A stretch of DNA of 64,000 bases from Ahrensia sp. (GTDB lineage Bacteria; Pseudomonadota; Alphaproteobacteria; Rhizobiales; Rhizobiaceae), in contig PAKZ01000030.1 in the NCBI GenBank assembly GCA_002706335.1, positions 1-64,000 on the forward strand, given 5' to 3'. Position numbers and translations under genes: made by a program. The notes beneath the pieces are model-generated. The model did no database searches. It was not told where the DNA came from and saw nothing but the letters and a program-made list of their open reading frames with translations. Within the stretch, counting starts at the first letter, position 1, and each line of letters starts with the position of its first letter. Shown here in pieces: positions 25,520 through 34,377 of this stretch.

Positions 25520-26824
25520 GACCGGTTCGCCCCGACCGGGCGCGACGATCTCCCCTTCCCACATGACCCGCGTGCCGCGCACGACCGTGCCGACCGGCCA
25601 GCCGGTGACCTCTTTCCCGTCATACGGCGTCCAGCCCGCCTTCGAGCCCGCCTGATCGTTGCGGATGGTCTCGCGGCGCTTCAGGTCGACGATGGTGAAA
25701 TCGGCGTCGTAACCGGCGGCGATACGGCCCTTGCGGGCGATGCCGAACAGGCGGTTCGGGCCGTGCGAGGAGAGGTCGACAAACCGCTCCAGGCTTAGTT
25801 TTCCGGCGTTCACATGGTCGAGCATGATCGGCACCAGCGTCTGCACACCGGTCATGCCGGAGGGGGATGCCGGATAGGGCTTTGCCTTTTCGGCGAGCGT
25901 ATGCGGGGCGTGGTCGGAGCCGAGCACGTCGATGACGCCCTGCCCGACGCCGCGCCAGATGCTGTCGCGGTGATGCGGCGCACGCACCGGCGGGTTCATC
26001 TGGATCAACGTGCCGAGCGTTGCGTAGTCGTCGGCGGTGAGCGTCAGGTGGTGCGGCGTCGCCTCGGCGGTGGCCACATCCTTGTGGTTTTGCAGGAAGG
26101 CGATCTCCTCGGCCGTCGAGATATGCAGCACGTGGATGCGGGCGCGGGTCTCGCGGGCGATGCGGACGAGACGCTCGGTGCACATCAACGCGGTAGCCTC
26201 GTCGCGCCAGACCGGATGCGAGGACGGATCGTCGTCGACACGCAGGTTCGCGCGCTCGCGCAGTCGGAACTCGTCCTCCGAATGGAAAGCGGCGCGGCGG
26301 CGGGTGTTGCGCAGAACGGAGGCAACGCCCTCGTCATCCTCGACCAGAAGATTACCGGTGGACGAGCCCATGAAAACCTTGATGCCGGCGGCGCCCGGCA
26401 GGCGCTCCAGCTCACCGACGATAGCGGCATTCTCACGCGTGCCGCCGACCCAGAAGGCGAAATCGCAATGCATGCGATGACGGGCGCGCTTCACCTTGTC
26501 GGCAAGCGCTTCCTCGCTTGTGGTCAGCGGATTGGTGTTGGGCATCTCGAAGACGGCGGTGACGCCGCCGAGCACGGCAGCGCGGGAGCCGGTCTCAAGG
26601 TCTTCCTTGTGTTCGAGGCCCGGCTCGCGGAAATGGACCTGGCTGTCGATGACGCCCGGCAGGATGTGCAGGCCGGTGCAATCGATCGTCTCTCCGGCCT
26701 GGGCCGCGCCGAGCGAGCCGATCGCGGCGATGCGGCCATCGGTGACGCCGATGTCGCGAGCGCCCTGCCCGTCATGATTGACGACCGTGCCGTTCTTCAA
26801 AATCAGATCGAATGTCTCGCTCAT
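25493..26824 (-). CDS. pyrC: Dihydroorotase family amidohydrolase (Q in the HxH motif)
   Basis: A 443-residue class I dihydroorotase-like amidohydrolase, the third step of pyrimidine synthesis if canonical. Family features are VHFREPGLEHKEDLETGSRA, FEMPNTNPLT, GIKVFMGSS (candidate carboxylated Lys), HVLHISTAEE, ATPHHL and GSDHAPHT (catalytic Asp). The first metal motif, usually DxHVHxR, reads DSQVHFR, so one His is replaced by Gln; I believe this variant is frequent in Rhizobiales but cannot verify it. An allantoinase or another cyclic amidase is possible. It is divergent from ygfZ (about 105 bases). Confidence 0.8.
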   Translation of the reverse strand: MSETFDLILKNGTVVNHDGQGARDIGVTDGRIAAIGSLGAAQAGETIDCTGLHILPGVIDSQVHFREPGLEHKEDLETGSRAAVLGGVTAVFEMPNTNPLTTSEEALADKVKRARHRMHCDFAFWVGGTRENAAIVGELERLPGAAGIKVFMGSSTGNLLVEDDEGVASVLRNTRRRAAFHSEDEFRLRERANLRVDDDPSSHPVWRDEATALMCTERLVRIARETRARIHVLHISTAEEIAFLQNHKDVATAEATPHHLTLTADDYATLGTLIQMNPPVRAPHHRDSIWRGVGQGVIDVLGSDHAPHTLAEKAKPYPASPSGMTGVQTLVPIMLDHVNAGKLSLERFVDLSSHGPNRLFGIARKGRIAAGYDADFTIVDLKRRETIRNDQAGSKAGWTPYDGKEVTGWPVGTVVRGTRVMWEGEIVAPGRGEPVLFSEALPV

Positions 26825-26929
26825 CTCGTCTCTTCGCCCGCCTGTCTCGTGCCCGTCTCTTGCCGCTCCACTGAATGGGAACTACGTATCAGCCTATCCG
26901 AAAGCAACCGCGCGAAACGATTTCCCCAC

Positions 26930-27784
26930 ATGCCCGTCCATTTTCCGTCCGGCCGAAGCCTGATCTCCGTCTCCGGCGAGGAGGCGACCCATTTCCTGCA
27001 GAACCTGATCACCTGCGATGTCGAGAAGCTGCCCGAGGACGTCGCGCGGCCGGGGGCGCTTCTGACGCCGCAGGGCAAGATCATGTTCGATTTCCTGATC
27101 TTTCGGGACGGCGATGGATTTCTGATCGATATCGACAGCCGGCTGGTCGGCGATTTCCTCAAGCGGCTGACCATGTACAAGCTGCGCGCGAAGGTGACGA
27201 TTTCGGAGTCGGATGAATCACTTGCGGCGATTTCCTGGAATGCCGATTCAACGGCGGATAACGGGCGCGCGGTGCGCGACAGCCGTTTCCCGGAAGAGCT
27301 GCGGGTCACGCGCCACTATGGCGGCAAGCCATCGGGCGAGGACGATGCGGAAGGCTGGACGGCCTTGCGGATCGCCCATGGCGTCGCCGAGAGCGGCTCG
27401 GATTTCGAGCCGGGGGACGCCTTCCCGCACGATGTATCGCTCGACCAGAACACCGGCGTCGATTTCCGCAAGGGCTGTTTCGTCGGTCAGGAGGTGGTCT
27501 CGCGCATGCAGCATCGGGGCACGGCGCGCAGGCGGCTTGTGATCGCCTCGGCGGAAACACCCGGTTTCGCGCCGGGCACAGCGCTTGAGGCCGGCGGCAA
27601 GACGGTCGGAGCGCTCGGCTCCGTCGCGGCAGGCTCGGCGCTGGCGCTGGTGCGGCTCGACAGGGCCAAGGACGCGATGGACGCCGGCACGCCGATCACG
27701 GCCAACGGAAGAAACGTCGCCTTGTCCTTGCCGCCGAATGTCGGCTATCGGTGGCCGGAAGAAACCGCCGATCAGGGAGATTAG
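26930..27784 (+). CDS. ygfZ: Folate-binding protein YgfZ (iron-sulfur cluster maintenance)
   Basis: A 284-residue GcvT-like protein that uses tetrahydrofolate in the upkeep of certain Fe-S enzymes. The signature FRKGCFVGQEVVSRMQHRG with its conserved Cys is present at about residues 181-199, and the N-terminal LQNLITCDVEKLPE and LTPQGKIMFDFLI are typical. The ATG at 26930 gives the usual length; the open frame continues upstream but only antisense to the dihydroorotase. The HD hydrolase follows after 2 bases, and a phosphatase after that, forming a three-gene operon. Confidence 0.9.
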   Translation: MPVHFPSGRSLISVSGEEATHFLQNLITCDVEKLPEDVARPGALLTPQGKIMFDFLIFRDGDGFLIDIDSRLVGDFLKRLTMYKLRAKVTISESDESLAAISWNADSTADNGRAVRDSRFPEELRVTRHYGGKPSGEDDAEGWTALRIAHGVAESGSDFEPGDAFPHDVSLDQNTGVDFRKGCFVGQEVVSRMQHRGTARRRLVIASAETPGFAPGTALEAGGKTVGALGSVAAGSALALVRLDRAKDAMDAGTPITANGRNVALSLPPNVGYRWPEETADQGD

Positions 27785-27786
27785 GT

Positions 27787-28425
27787 ATGCCCGACCGCGA
27801 GGGCGCGCCGTCGCGCGCATGGCAGCGCATGCTGTCCGGGCGCCGGCTCGACCTGCTCGACCCCTCCCCGCTGGACATCGAGATTTCGGACATAGCCCAC
27901 GGGCTGGCGCGCGTGGCGCGCTGGAACGGACAGACCAATGGCGACCACGCCTTTTCGGTGGCGCAGCATTCGCTGGTGGTCGACGATATCGTCACGCGGA
28001 TGAATGAAGGCTGCTCGCCCGATCTGAGGCTCGCCGCGCTGCTGCATGACGCGCCGGAATATGTGATCGGCGACATGATCTCGCCCTTCAAGAAGGTGCT
28101 GGGCGGCAACTACAAGGCGGTCGAGGCGCGGCTGGAGGCTGCGGTGCATATCCGTTTCGGGCTGCCGCCGCATCCGACGAAGGCCGTGAAGGCGAAGATC
28201 AAGCGCGCCGACCAGGTGTCGGCCTTTTTCGAAGCGACTTTACTGGCGGGGTTTTCGGAAAAGGAGGCGGTGACCTATTTCGGCCGGCCGCGGGGCGTGT
28301 CGCCCGACGGGCTGGACATGACGCCACGCCCGGCCGGAGAGGTGCAGGATGCTTATCTGGCGCGATTCGCAGAAGTCGCAGCCGCCTTCCAGGCGGCACA
28401 AACACCTGGCCGAAAAAGAGCCTGA
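27787..28425 (+). CDS. HD-domain hydrolase (YfbR-like)
   Basis: A 212-residue HD-domain phosphohydrolase. NGQTNGDHAFSVAQHSLVVD, then LAALLHDAPEYVIGDMISPF supply the H...HD...D metal ligands; this arrangement resembles YfbR-type 5'-deoxynucleotidases and related hydrolases. The start at 27787 follows the ygfZ stop by 2 bases and avoids the longer frame that would overlap ygfZ. The phosphatase gene begins 2 bases after it. Substrate, probably a nucleotide, is an inference. Confidence 0.85.
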   Translation: MPDREGAPSRAWQRMLSGRRLDLLDPSPLDIEISDIAHGLARVARWNGQTNGDHAFSVAQHSLVVDDIVTRMNEGCSPDLRLAALLHDAPEYVIGDMISPFKKVLGGNYKAVEARLEAAVHIRFGLPPHPTKAVKAKIKRADQVSAFFEATLLAGFSEKEAVTYFGRPRGVSPDGLDMTPRPAGEVQDAYLARFAEVAAAFQAAQTPGRKRA

Positions 28426-28427
28426 TC

Positions 28428-28982
28428 ATGCCCTATCTCGTTGTCTGCCCGCTGTCGAAATTGCAGGACACCGCCACCGCGACCGGTGCCGCGCGGATGC
28501 TGACGGTGATCAATGCCGGCACGCCGGTGACCCGGCCTGTCGAGATCGCGGAGGAACATCACCTGTTTCTCGGCTTCAACGATATCGCGGTGGCGATGGA
28601 GGGGATGACATTGCCCGGCGAAGAGCATGTGCGCGCCATTCTGGATTTCGCCCGGGCGTGGGACCGGGAAGCGCCGATGATCGTGCATTGCTTTGCCGGC
28701 ATTTCGCGCTCGACCGCCTCCGCCTACATGATCGCGCTGGCGCTCAATCCCGAGCTCGACGAGCGCGAACTTGCCTTCGACCTGCGCTGGCGGGCGCCGT
28801 CGGCGACGCCGAATGCCAAGCTGATCGAGATCGCCGACGCGGTGCTCGGGCGCGAGGGGCGCATGGTCGACGCCATTCGCGCGATCGGACGTGGCGAGGA
28901 CGCCTTCGAAGGCGTGCCTTTCCGGCTGCCGCTGACACGCGAAGCAATTGATTCGGAAGACTATTCCGTTGGCCAAGGCTGA
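28428..28982 (+). CDS. Dual-specificity/tyrosine phosphatase-like protein
   Basis: A 184-residue protein with the cysteine-phosphatase loop HCFAGISRSTA (Cx5R, residues about 88-98) followed by a helix, as in dual-specificity and tyrosine phosphatases. The N-terminal LVVCPLSKLQDT and FNDIA strands belong to a group often found in Rhizobiales next to ygfZ. The general acid Asp would lie in the region before the P-loop. Substrate unknown. Third gene of the ygfZ operon. Confidence 0.85.
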   Translation: MPYLVVCPLSKLQDTATATGAARMLTVINAGTPVTRPVEIAEEHHLFLGFNDIAVAMEGMTLPGEEHVRAILDFARAWDREAPMIVHCFAGISRSTASAYMIALALNPELDERELAFDLRWRAPSATPNAKLIEIADAVLGREGRMVDAIRAIGRGEDAFEGVPFRLPLTREAIDSEDYSVGQG

Positions 28983-29143
28983 AAATGAATTCGGCCGCGA
29001 CTGAAAAGCCACGGCCGAACACACACCCAACCCTTTGTATACTTCACTTGCGAAGCAACAGACTTAAACAAAGCACAACATCGGCTTAAGCACAACGCTA
29101 CGTAAGGGAATTTTCTAATTCTTATACTCTGGTCGAATTCCAA

Positions 29144-29174
29144 CAAAAAAGCCGCCGGCGTGTCTGCCGGCGGC
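29144..29174 (-). terminator. Rho-independent terminator after the curlin gene
   Basis: On the minus strand a perfect 9-bp stem (GCCGCCGGC, 29166-29174 with 29151-29159) around a 6-base loop is followed by six T. It lies about 60 bases beyond the stop codon of the curlin-repeat gene at 29236. Confidence 0.9.
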
Positions 29175-29235
29175 CTTCGGTCCGGGTTTCTTCGCAAGCG
29201 GCCATGCCCCTGAACCGCTTGCGTTTTTCCGGAAA

Positions 29236-29643
29236 TTACCAGCCGATGACGACCGTTGCGCCGGTTTCGCCATTGCCGTTCTGGACGACGTCGGTGTTGG
29301 TGTTTTCGCCGAACTGGAACACGCCATAGGCGTTGTCGTTGCCGTTCTGCTGCAGCGTGCCGGAATGGCCGTTGCCCTGCTGGTGGACGACGCCGTAATT
29401 GCCGGAGCCGTTCTGGCCGATACCGGCCATGTTGCCGAAGCCGTTCTGCTTGATGTTGGCGCCGTTTTGCATTTGGTTGACGATCCCGTAGATCATCAGG
29501 CCGGCGCGCATGGCCTTTTCCTGGTCGGCGTTCTGCGGCTTGATGTCGATGGCGACCTGGCCGCCGGCCTGTGCCGGAGCGTCAAGAGTGGCGGTTGCGA
29601 TGAGAGCGGCGGCGATGCTTGCGATGATTGTGTTGCGGGGCAT
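29236..29643 (-). CDS. Curlin-repeat protein (curli subunit-like), 135 residues
   Basis: A secreted 135-residue protein with a signal peptide (MPRNTIIASIAAALIATATL, cut near AQAG) and curlin-type repeats of the form NxxGxxQxGxGN, for example GANIKQNGFGNMAGIGQNG and GNYGVVHQQGNGHSGTLQQN. These pack into amyloid in curli fibres (CsgA/CsgB). Gln/Asn/Gly make up much of the mature chain. The N-terminal part (about residues 28-55) is non-repetitive. It has its own terminators on both sides, so it is probably a separate transcription unit from csgH. CsgA versus CsgB cannot be decided. Confidence 0.85.
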   Translation of the reverse strand: MPRNTIIASIAAALIATATLDAPAQAGGQVAIDIKPQNADQEKAMRAGLMIYGIVNQMQNGANIKQNGFGNMAGIGQNGSGNYGVVHQQGNGHSGTLQQNGNDNAYGVFQFGENTNTDVVQNGNGETGATVVIGW

Positions 29644-29761
29644 GTCATTTCTCCTCTTGGATACGGGCTTTCTGCCCTTCGATGACACCACCTTGCCCCA
29701 ACGGCACTGAACCGAACCGGAACCGTTCATTCATCATCCGTTCATCGCGCGAGACAGCCTG

Positions 29762-29797
29762 AAAAAACGAAAAGGCCCCGCCGAAGCGGAGCCCTTT
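29762..29797 (-). terminator. Rho-independent terminator after csgH
   Basis: On the minus strand the stem GGCTCCGC/GCGGGGCC with a stable TTCG tetraloop (one G-U pair) is followed by TTTTCGTTTTTT. It starts about 25 bases after the csgH stop codon and separates csgH from the downstream curlin gene. Confidence 0.85.
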
Positions 29798-29820
29798 GCG
29801 GGGGCGTTTTGGGGTGGCGA

Positions 29821-30210
29821 TCAGATGCGTTCGGCGCACTGATAGCCGAGGCCATCGGCCTCGATCTCGAGGCGGGCATCGTAGCTCGCGCCGCGATTGC
29901 CGAGCATCACCATGCCGAGATTGGCGGTCTCGCCCTGGCCGGCGCTGAAGCGGCCGCCCTGCGAGATATTGGAGCGATTGCCGCCGCCGGAGCCGGTGAC
30001 GGTCAGCCGGTAGGTGCCCGTGACGGCTTCCTCGGCATGAACGACGCCACGCAGAACCAGCGCGCCATTGGCGGTGGACTTGGTGATTTCACAGCTCAGC
30101 GGCTGGTCGGCCATGGACATTTCTCCTGCGCCTGCGGTGCAGCCGGCGGCGGCGAGCGTCATCAGGAGCGCTGCGGCGCGGGCCGGACGTCTGGTCAAGG
30201 TCTTCAACAT
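29821..30210 (-). CDS. csgH: CsgH-like curli assembly inhibitor
   Basis: A 129-residue exported protein. The N-terminus LLMTLAAAGC could be a lipobox, followed by a short linker and an Ig-like domain starting QPLSCEITKSTANG with a Cys that may bridge to the Cys in the terminal GYQCAERI. This arrangement matches CsgH, the alphaproteobacterial counterpart of the periplasmic chaperone CsgC that keeps curlin from forming amyloid in the cell. The start MLKTLTRR is chosen since AAGGAG lies 7 bases upstream; a nearby ATG is too close to it. It follows the 144-residue curlin gene by 82 bases. Confidence 0.75.
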   Translation of the reverse strand: MLKTLTRRPARAAALLMTLAAAGCTAGAGEMSMADQPLSCEITKSTANGALVLRGVVHAEEAVTGTYRLTVTGSGGGNRSNISQGGRFSAGQGETANLGMVMLGNRGASYDARLEIEADGLGYQCAERI

Positions 30211-30292
30211 GATCATTCTCCTTTTCGGCCTGAACGGGGTGCTGCCGGGCGGAACATTCCGGCCCGGCAGCGTCGGGAGGTATTCGCGGGGA

Positions 30293-30727
30293 TTACGGGC
30301 AGGCCTGGACGAAGGCCGCGACGTTACCGGCACCGGTCTGGCTGACGCCGGCGGAGCAGCCATGGCCGACCTGGACGCCTGCGGCGACGTTGCCATTGCC
30401 GTCCTGGCTGATGATGGAGTTGTGGTCGGTGCCGAACTGGCCGACGCCGGCGGCGTTGCCGTTACCGTTCTGCCAGGTCTCGCCGTAGTTGTTGATGCCT
30501 TCCTGGCCGATGGCGGCGGTGTTGCCGTTGCCGTACTGTTCGCTGACGGCGCCGTTGATGATGCCGTTCTGGTAGACGCCGATCACGTTGCCGAAGCCGG
30601 ACTGGACGCCGCCGGCCTGGTTGCCGAAGCCGAACTGCTCGAGGAAGACGTCGTTGGCGGAAGCCGGAACGGAAGCGATGCCGGCCAGGGTTGCGATTGC
30701 GAGTGCGATGATTGTCTTGCGGGGCAT
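30293..30727 (-). CDS. Curlin-repeat protein (curli subunit-like), 144 residues
   Basis: A 144-residue protein with a signal peptide (MPRKTIIALAIATLAGIASV, cut near ASA-ND) and at least five curlin repeats, e.g. FLEQFGFGNQAGGVQSGFGN, AVSEQYGNGNTAAIGQEGIN and SIISQDGNGNVAAGVQVG. Its signal peptide is almost the same as in the second curlin protein, so the two arose by duplication. Two Cys near the C-terminus (GHGCSAG and VQACP) are unusual for curlins. It heads the curli locus and is divergent from the MscS gene across 223 bases. Confidence 0.88.
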   Translation of the reverse strand: MPRKTIIALAIATLAGIASVPASANDVFLEQFGFGNQAGGVQSGFGNVIGVYQNGIINGAVSEQYGNGNTAAIGQEGINNYGETWQNGNGNAAGVGQFGTDHNSIISQDGNGNVAAGVQVGHGCSAGVSQTGAGNVAAFVQACP

Positions 30728-30950
30728 GTCATTTCTCCTCTTGGGTGCGGTCTTTGCCGCGTTTCGATGATCCAACAGTAGAAAGCCGCCTCCGAACCGT
30801 CGCTGAACTCCGCGTTCACATGGCGTTCATGAAAAAAGACACCGGCGCGGTCCACAAGGGAATCCCCTTTCGTGGCGTCCGGATGAAACCGATCCGGGCG
30901 GAATCGCGTAGTATCGTCTGTGATTCAGTATGAAATGAAGGGAGCCACTC

Positions 30951-31802
30951 TTGGAAAACGCAGACATGTCCACGATCACGGCGGCCGCGACGGCCATCTG
31001 GGCACAGGCGAGCGCGCTGGTGATCGAATATACATTTTCCGTCGTCGGCGCGATCCTGATCCTGATCATCGGCTTCATCGTCGCCGGCCTCGTCAAACGC
31101 TGGGTGCAGTCGGCGCTTTCGCGCATGACGCACAAGGACGAGACGCTAACGCTGTTCCTCGCAAAGGCCGCCCGCTACACGGTGCTGATCCTCGTCTTCG
31201 TGATGGTGCTGACCCAGTTCGGGGTGCAGACGGCCTCGATCATCGCCGCGCTGGGCGCTGCCGGCCTCGCCATCGGCCTCGCCTTGCAGGGCACGCTGCA
31301 GAACATCGCCGCCGGCATCATGCTTCTGTTCCTCAGACCTTTCCAGGTCGGCGACTTCATCTCGACGTCGAGCGCCAGCGGCGTGGTCAAGGAGATCGGC
31401 CTGTTCGCGACCGAGTTCGAAACGCTGGACGGGCTCTACCTGCTGGCACCCAATTCCGAGATCTGGAACAGCGCGGTGACCAACTATTCGCGCAAGCCCA
31501 AGCGGCGCTTCGACCTCGTCGTCGGCATCGCCTATGACGACGACATCAACAAGGCCTTCGCTGCCTTCCAGTCGATCATCGACGGTCACGACAAGGTGCT
31601 CAAGGATCCCGAGCCATTCATCTATGTGTCCAATCTCGGCGACAGCTCGGTCGAGGTGACCTGCCGCATCTGGATGAACACGTCCGACTGGTGGACCGTT
31701 TCACGCGAGCTGACCAAGATGGCGAAGGAACGCTTCGACGCCGAAGGGCTGTCGATCCCCTTCCCGCAGCGCGACGTGCATCTGTATCAGGCGGCGGCCT
31801 GA
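30951..31802 (+). CDS. Small-conductance mechanosensitive channel, MscS family
   Basis: A 283-residue membrane channel. Three hydrophobic helices are followed by the pore helix AALGAAGLAIGLALQGTLQN, the RPFQVGDFI loop and a cytoplasmic beta/alpha domain, all as in MscS, which releases solutes on osmotic downshock. The TTG at 30951 is preferred because AAGGGAG lies a few bases before it, while the ATG at 30966 is too far. Convergent with nadC, the stop codons being 11 bases apart. Confidence 0.92.
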   Translation: MENADMSTITAAATAIWAQASALVIEYTFSVVGAILILIIGFIVAGLVKRWVQSALSRMTHKDETLTLFLAKAARYTVLILVFVMVLTQFGVQTASIIAALGAAGLAIGLALQGTLQNIAAGIMLLFLRPFQVGDFISTSSASGVVKEIGLFATEFETLDGLYLLAPNSEIWNSAVTNYSRKPKRRFDLVVGIAYDDDINKAFAAFQSIIDGHDKVLKDPEPFIYVSNLGDSSVEVTCRIWMNTSDWWTVSRELTKMAKERFDAEGLSIPFPQRDVHLYQAAA

Positions 31803-31813
31803 TACAGCCCCTC

Positions 31814-32692
31814 TCACCCGATGTGGATGTCGAGGCCGACATCCAGCGTCGGGGCGGCCATGGTGATTTTCGAGGTGGAGATGTAGTCGACGCCGGTCTC
31901 GGCGATGGCGCGGATGGTGTCCAGGGCGACGTTGCCCGATGCCTCCAGCTTCACGCGACCGCCATTGTCGGCCTTGTTGATGGCGACGGCTTCGGCCAGC
32001 TGCTCGTTCGTCATGTTGTCCACCAGGACGACGTCGGGCGACGCGGTGAGCGCCTCGCGGAACTGGTCGAGCGTGTCGACCTCCACCTCGACCTTGACCA
32101 GATGGCCGGTATAAGCGCGCGCCCTCTCGACGGCTTTGGCGACGCCGCCGCAGACGGCGATGTGGTTATCCTTGATCAGGATCGCGTCATCGAGCCCATA
32201 GCGGTGGTTGGAGCCGCCGCCGCAGCGAACGGCGTATTTGTCGAAAGTGCGAAGGCCCGGAATGGTCTTGCGCGTGCAGGTGACCTTCGCATCGGTATGG
32301 GCGATCTCGTCGGCGAAGCGGGCGGTGTAGCTGGCGATGCCGGACATGTGCATCAGGAAATTGAGAGCGACCCGCTCGGCGGACAGGATGGCGCGGGCAT
32401 TGCCGGAGATCGTCGCGACGGCGTCGCCCGGCCTGACCCTGTCGCCGTCCCTGACCTTCGCATCGAAGACGAGCGTGGGGTCCATCATCCGGAAAGCGGT
32501 TTCGGCAAGGCCAAGGCCGGCGATGACCCCGTCCTCTCGCGAGGCGAGTTCGGCGGTGGCGGTGGCGTCGGGCACGATCGTCGCGTTGGTGGTGATGTCG
32601 CCGGCGTGGCCCAGATCCTCGAGCAGCGCGGCGCGCACGGCGTCCTCGACCATCAGGCGCGGCAGGCTCGGCTTCAGGGCTTCGACGGGCAT
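31814..32692 (-). CDS. nadC: Nicotinate-nucleotide pyrophosphorylase (carboxylating)
   Basis: A 292-residue quinolinate phosphoribosyltransferase, third step of de novo NAD synthesis. Characteristic stretches are LNFLMHMSGIAS, CTRKTIPGLRTFDKYAVRCG, HRYGLDDAILIKDNHIA and VEVEVDTLDQ, with the Arg/Lys that bind the two phosphates and PRPP. It starts 2 bases after nadB, last gene of the nadABC operon. Confidence 0.96.
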   Translation of the reverse strand: MPVEALKPSLPRLMVEDAVRAALLEDLGHAGDITTNATIVPDATATAELASREDGVIAGLGLAETAFRMMDPTLVFDAKVRDGDRVRPGDAVATISGNARAILSAERVALNFLMHMSGIASYTARFADEIAHTDAKVTCTRKTIPGLRTFDKYAVRCGGGSNHRYGLDDAILIKDNHIAVCGGVAKAVERARAYTGHLVKVEVEVDTLDQFREALTASPDVVLVDNMTNEQLAEAVAINKADNGGRVKLEASGNVALDTIRAIAETGVDYISTSKITMAAPTLDVGLDIHIG

Positions 32693-32694
32693 GA

Positions 32695-34257
32695 TCAGCT
32701 CTCCAGCAGGGAGGGAATGGTTGCTTCGGCCTGTTCCAGCGTCACGAAGGTGCGCCGTTTCCAGGCCGGGTCCTCGTTCGGATAGTCGGTGCGGAAATGG
32801 CCGCCGCGGCTCTCAGTGCGGTTGAGCGCGCAGACCGCGACGAGCTTGGCGGTGGCGAGAACGTTGTGGAAGCGCTCTGTGTTGGCGTCGCGCTCCAGTT
32901 CCATGATCGTGCGCAGCGCCTTTTTCATGCCCTCGCCGTCGCGGAGCACGCCGAGATGGGCGCTCATGGTCTTGCGCAGCAGCTTCATCGGTTCGGAATC
33001 CGGGCGCGGCTCGATGCGGCCGCTGTCCTTCGAGCCCTTCGACCAGTCGGCCGGGGCGTCCGTCAACGTCTCGCCGCCAAGCGCTGCGGCGACGCGCGAG
33101 GAAAACACGACCGCCTCAAGCAACGAGTTGGAGGCCAGCCGGTTTGCGCCGTGGGCGCCGGTGGATGTGACTTCGCCGCAAGCCCAGAGGCCCGGAAGCG
33201 AGGTGCGGCCGTCCATATCGGTCCAGATGCCGCCCATGAAGTAATGCGCCGCCGGAACTACGGGGATCGGCTGGGTGACCGGGTCGATGCCGGCCTCCAT
33301 GCAGTAACCGTAGACAGTCGGGAACTCCTCGGCGAAGGTCTTGCCGACTGCCTCGGTGCAATCGAGGAATGCGCCTCGTCCGGCCTGGACTTCGCGGAAG
33401 ATGCCGCGTGCGACAACATCGCGGGGCGCGAGTTCTGCATCGGGATGGAGCGGCACCATGAAGCGCTCGCCGTCCTTGTTGAGCAGCGTAGCGCCATGGC
33501 CGCGCAGCGCCTCGGTGGCGAGCGGAGCCGGATCCTTGCCGACATTGATGGCGGTCGGGTGGAACTGGACGAATTCGAGATCGGCCATGCGCGCGCCGGC
33601 GCGCGCCGCCATGCCGACGCCGCCGCCGCGGGCTTCCGCCGGATTGGTGGTCACCTCGTAGAGATGGCCGATGCCGCCGGCGGCGATCACCACATGCGAA
33701 CCGCGGATGGGGATCAGCCTGTCCTCGCCGCTCGATTCATCGAGCACCTCGACGCCGCAGACGCGACCGTCCTCGACAATGAGGCCCTCGGCGATATAAC
33801 CGCCCATGACGCGGATGGAGGGCGTGTTCTTCACCGTCTCGACCAGCGCCTGCATGATGGCGCGACCCGCCATGTCTCCGCGCACGCGCACGATGCGGCT
33901 TTCGGAATGGGCCGCCTCGCGGGAGACCTGGAGATGGCCCTTGAGGTCGCGGTCGAAGGGGACGCCGTAGTCCAGCAGATCGTGGATGCGGTCGGAGGCC
34001 TGCGTTGCCATCAGGCGGGCCACCGCTTCGTCGACAATGCCGTCTCCGGCGATCAGCGTATCGGCGACGTGCTTGTCCACCGTATCGCCCGGGCCGACAG
34101 CGGCGGCGATGCCGGCCTGCGCCCATGCCGAGGACGCACCGCGCCCGATCGGCGCCGCCGTGATGACCGTCACCGCTTTCGGCGCCAGCTTCAATGCGCA
34201 GAACAGGCCGGCGAGCCCGCCGCCTATGATCAGCACGCTATCGTCTTGTCTGTCCAA
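32695..34257 (-). CDS. nadB: L-aspartate oxidase
   Basis: A 520-residue FAD enzyme turning L-aspartate into iminoaspartate for NadA. The FAD motif [19 protein letters not shown] is N-terminal; [19 protein letters not shown] and [14 protein letters not shown] are typical, and the C-terminal helical cap domain is complete. It lies between nadA (120-base gap) and nadC (2-base gap), so the operon order is A-B-C. Confidence 0.96.
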   Translation of the reverse strand: MDRQDDSVLIIGGGLAGLFCALKLAPKAVTVITAAPIGRGASSAWAQAGIAAAVGPGDTVDKHVADTLIAGDGIVDEAVARLMATQASDRIHDLLDYGVPFDRDLKGHLQVSREAAHSESRIVRVRGDMAGRAIMQALVETVKNTPSIRVMGGYIAEGLIVEDGRVCGVEVLDESSGEDRLIPIRGSHVVIAAGGIGHLYEVTTNPAEARGGGVGMAARAGARMADLEFVQFHPTAINVGKDPAPLATEALRGHGATLLNKDGERFMVPLHPDAELAPRDVVARGIFREVQAGRGAFLDCTEAVGKTFAEEFPTVYGYCMEAGIDPVTQPIPVVPAAHYFMGGIWTDMDGRTSLPGLWACGEVTSTGAHGANRLASNSLLEAVVFSSRVAAALGGETLTDAPADWSKGSKDSGRIEPRPDSEPMKLLRKTMSAHLGVLRDGEGMKKALRTIMELERDANTERFHNVLATAKLVAVCALNRTESRGGHFRTDYPNEDPAWKRRTFVTLEQAEATIPSLLES

Positions 34258-34377
34258 TCGTCTTCCGTCCCCTCGCCGTCACGCGCTCGACGCGCGTGAC
34301 ATCAAACTGTCATGTTCCCCATACGCCGGAGACACATGACTGCGCCAGCCCCTCCCCGCGCGGAGTTGGCGACAGCG

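Noticed and set aside
25814-26929. Upstream extension of the ygfZ reading frame by 372 codons
   Set aside because: The extension is antisense to the dihydroorotase gene; YgfZ homology begins at the ATG at 26930.
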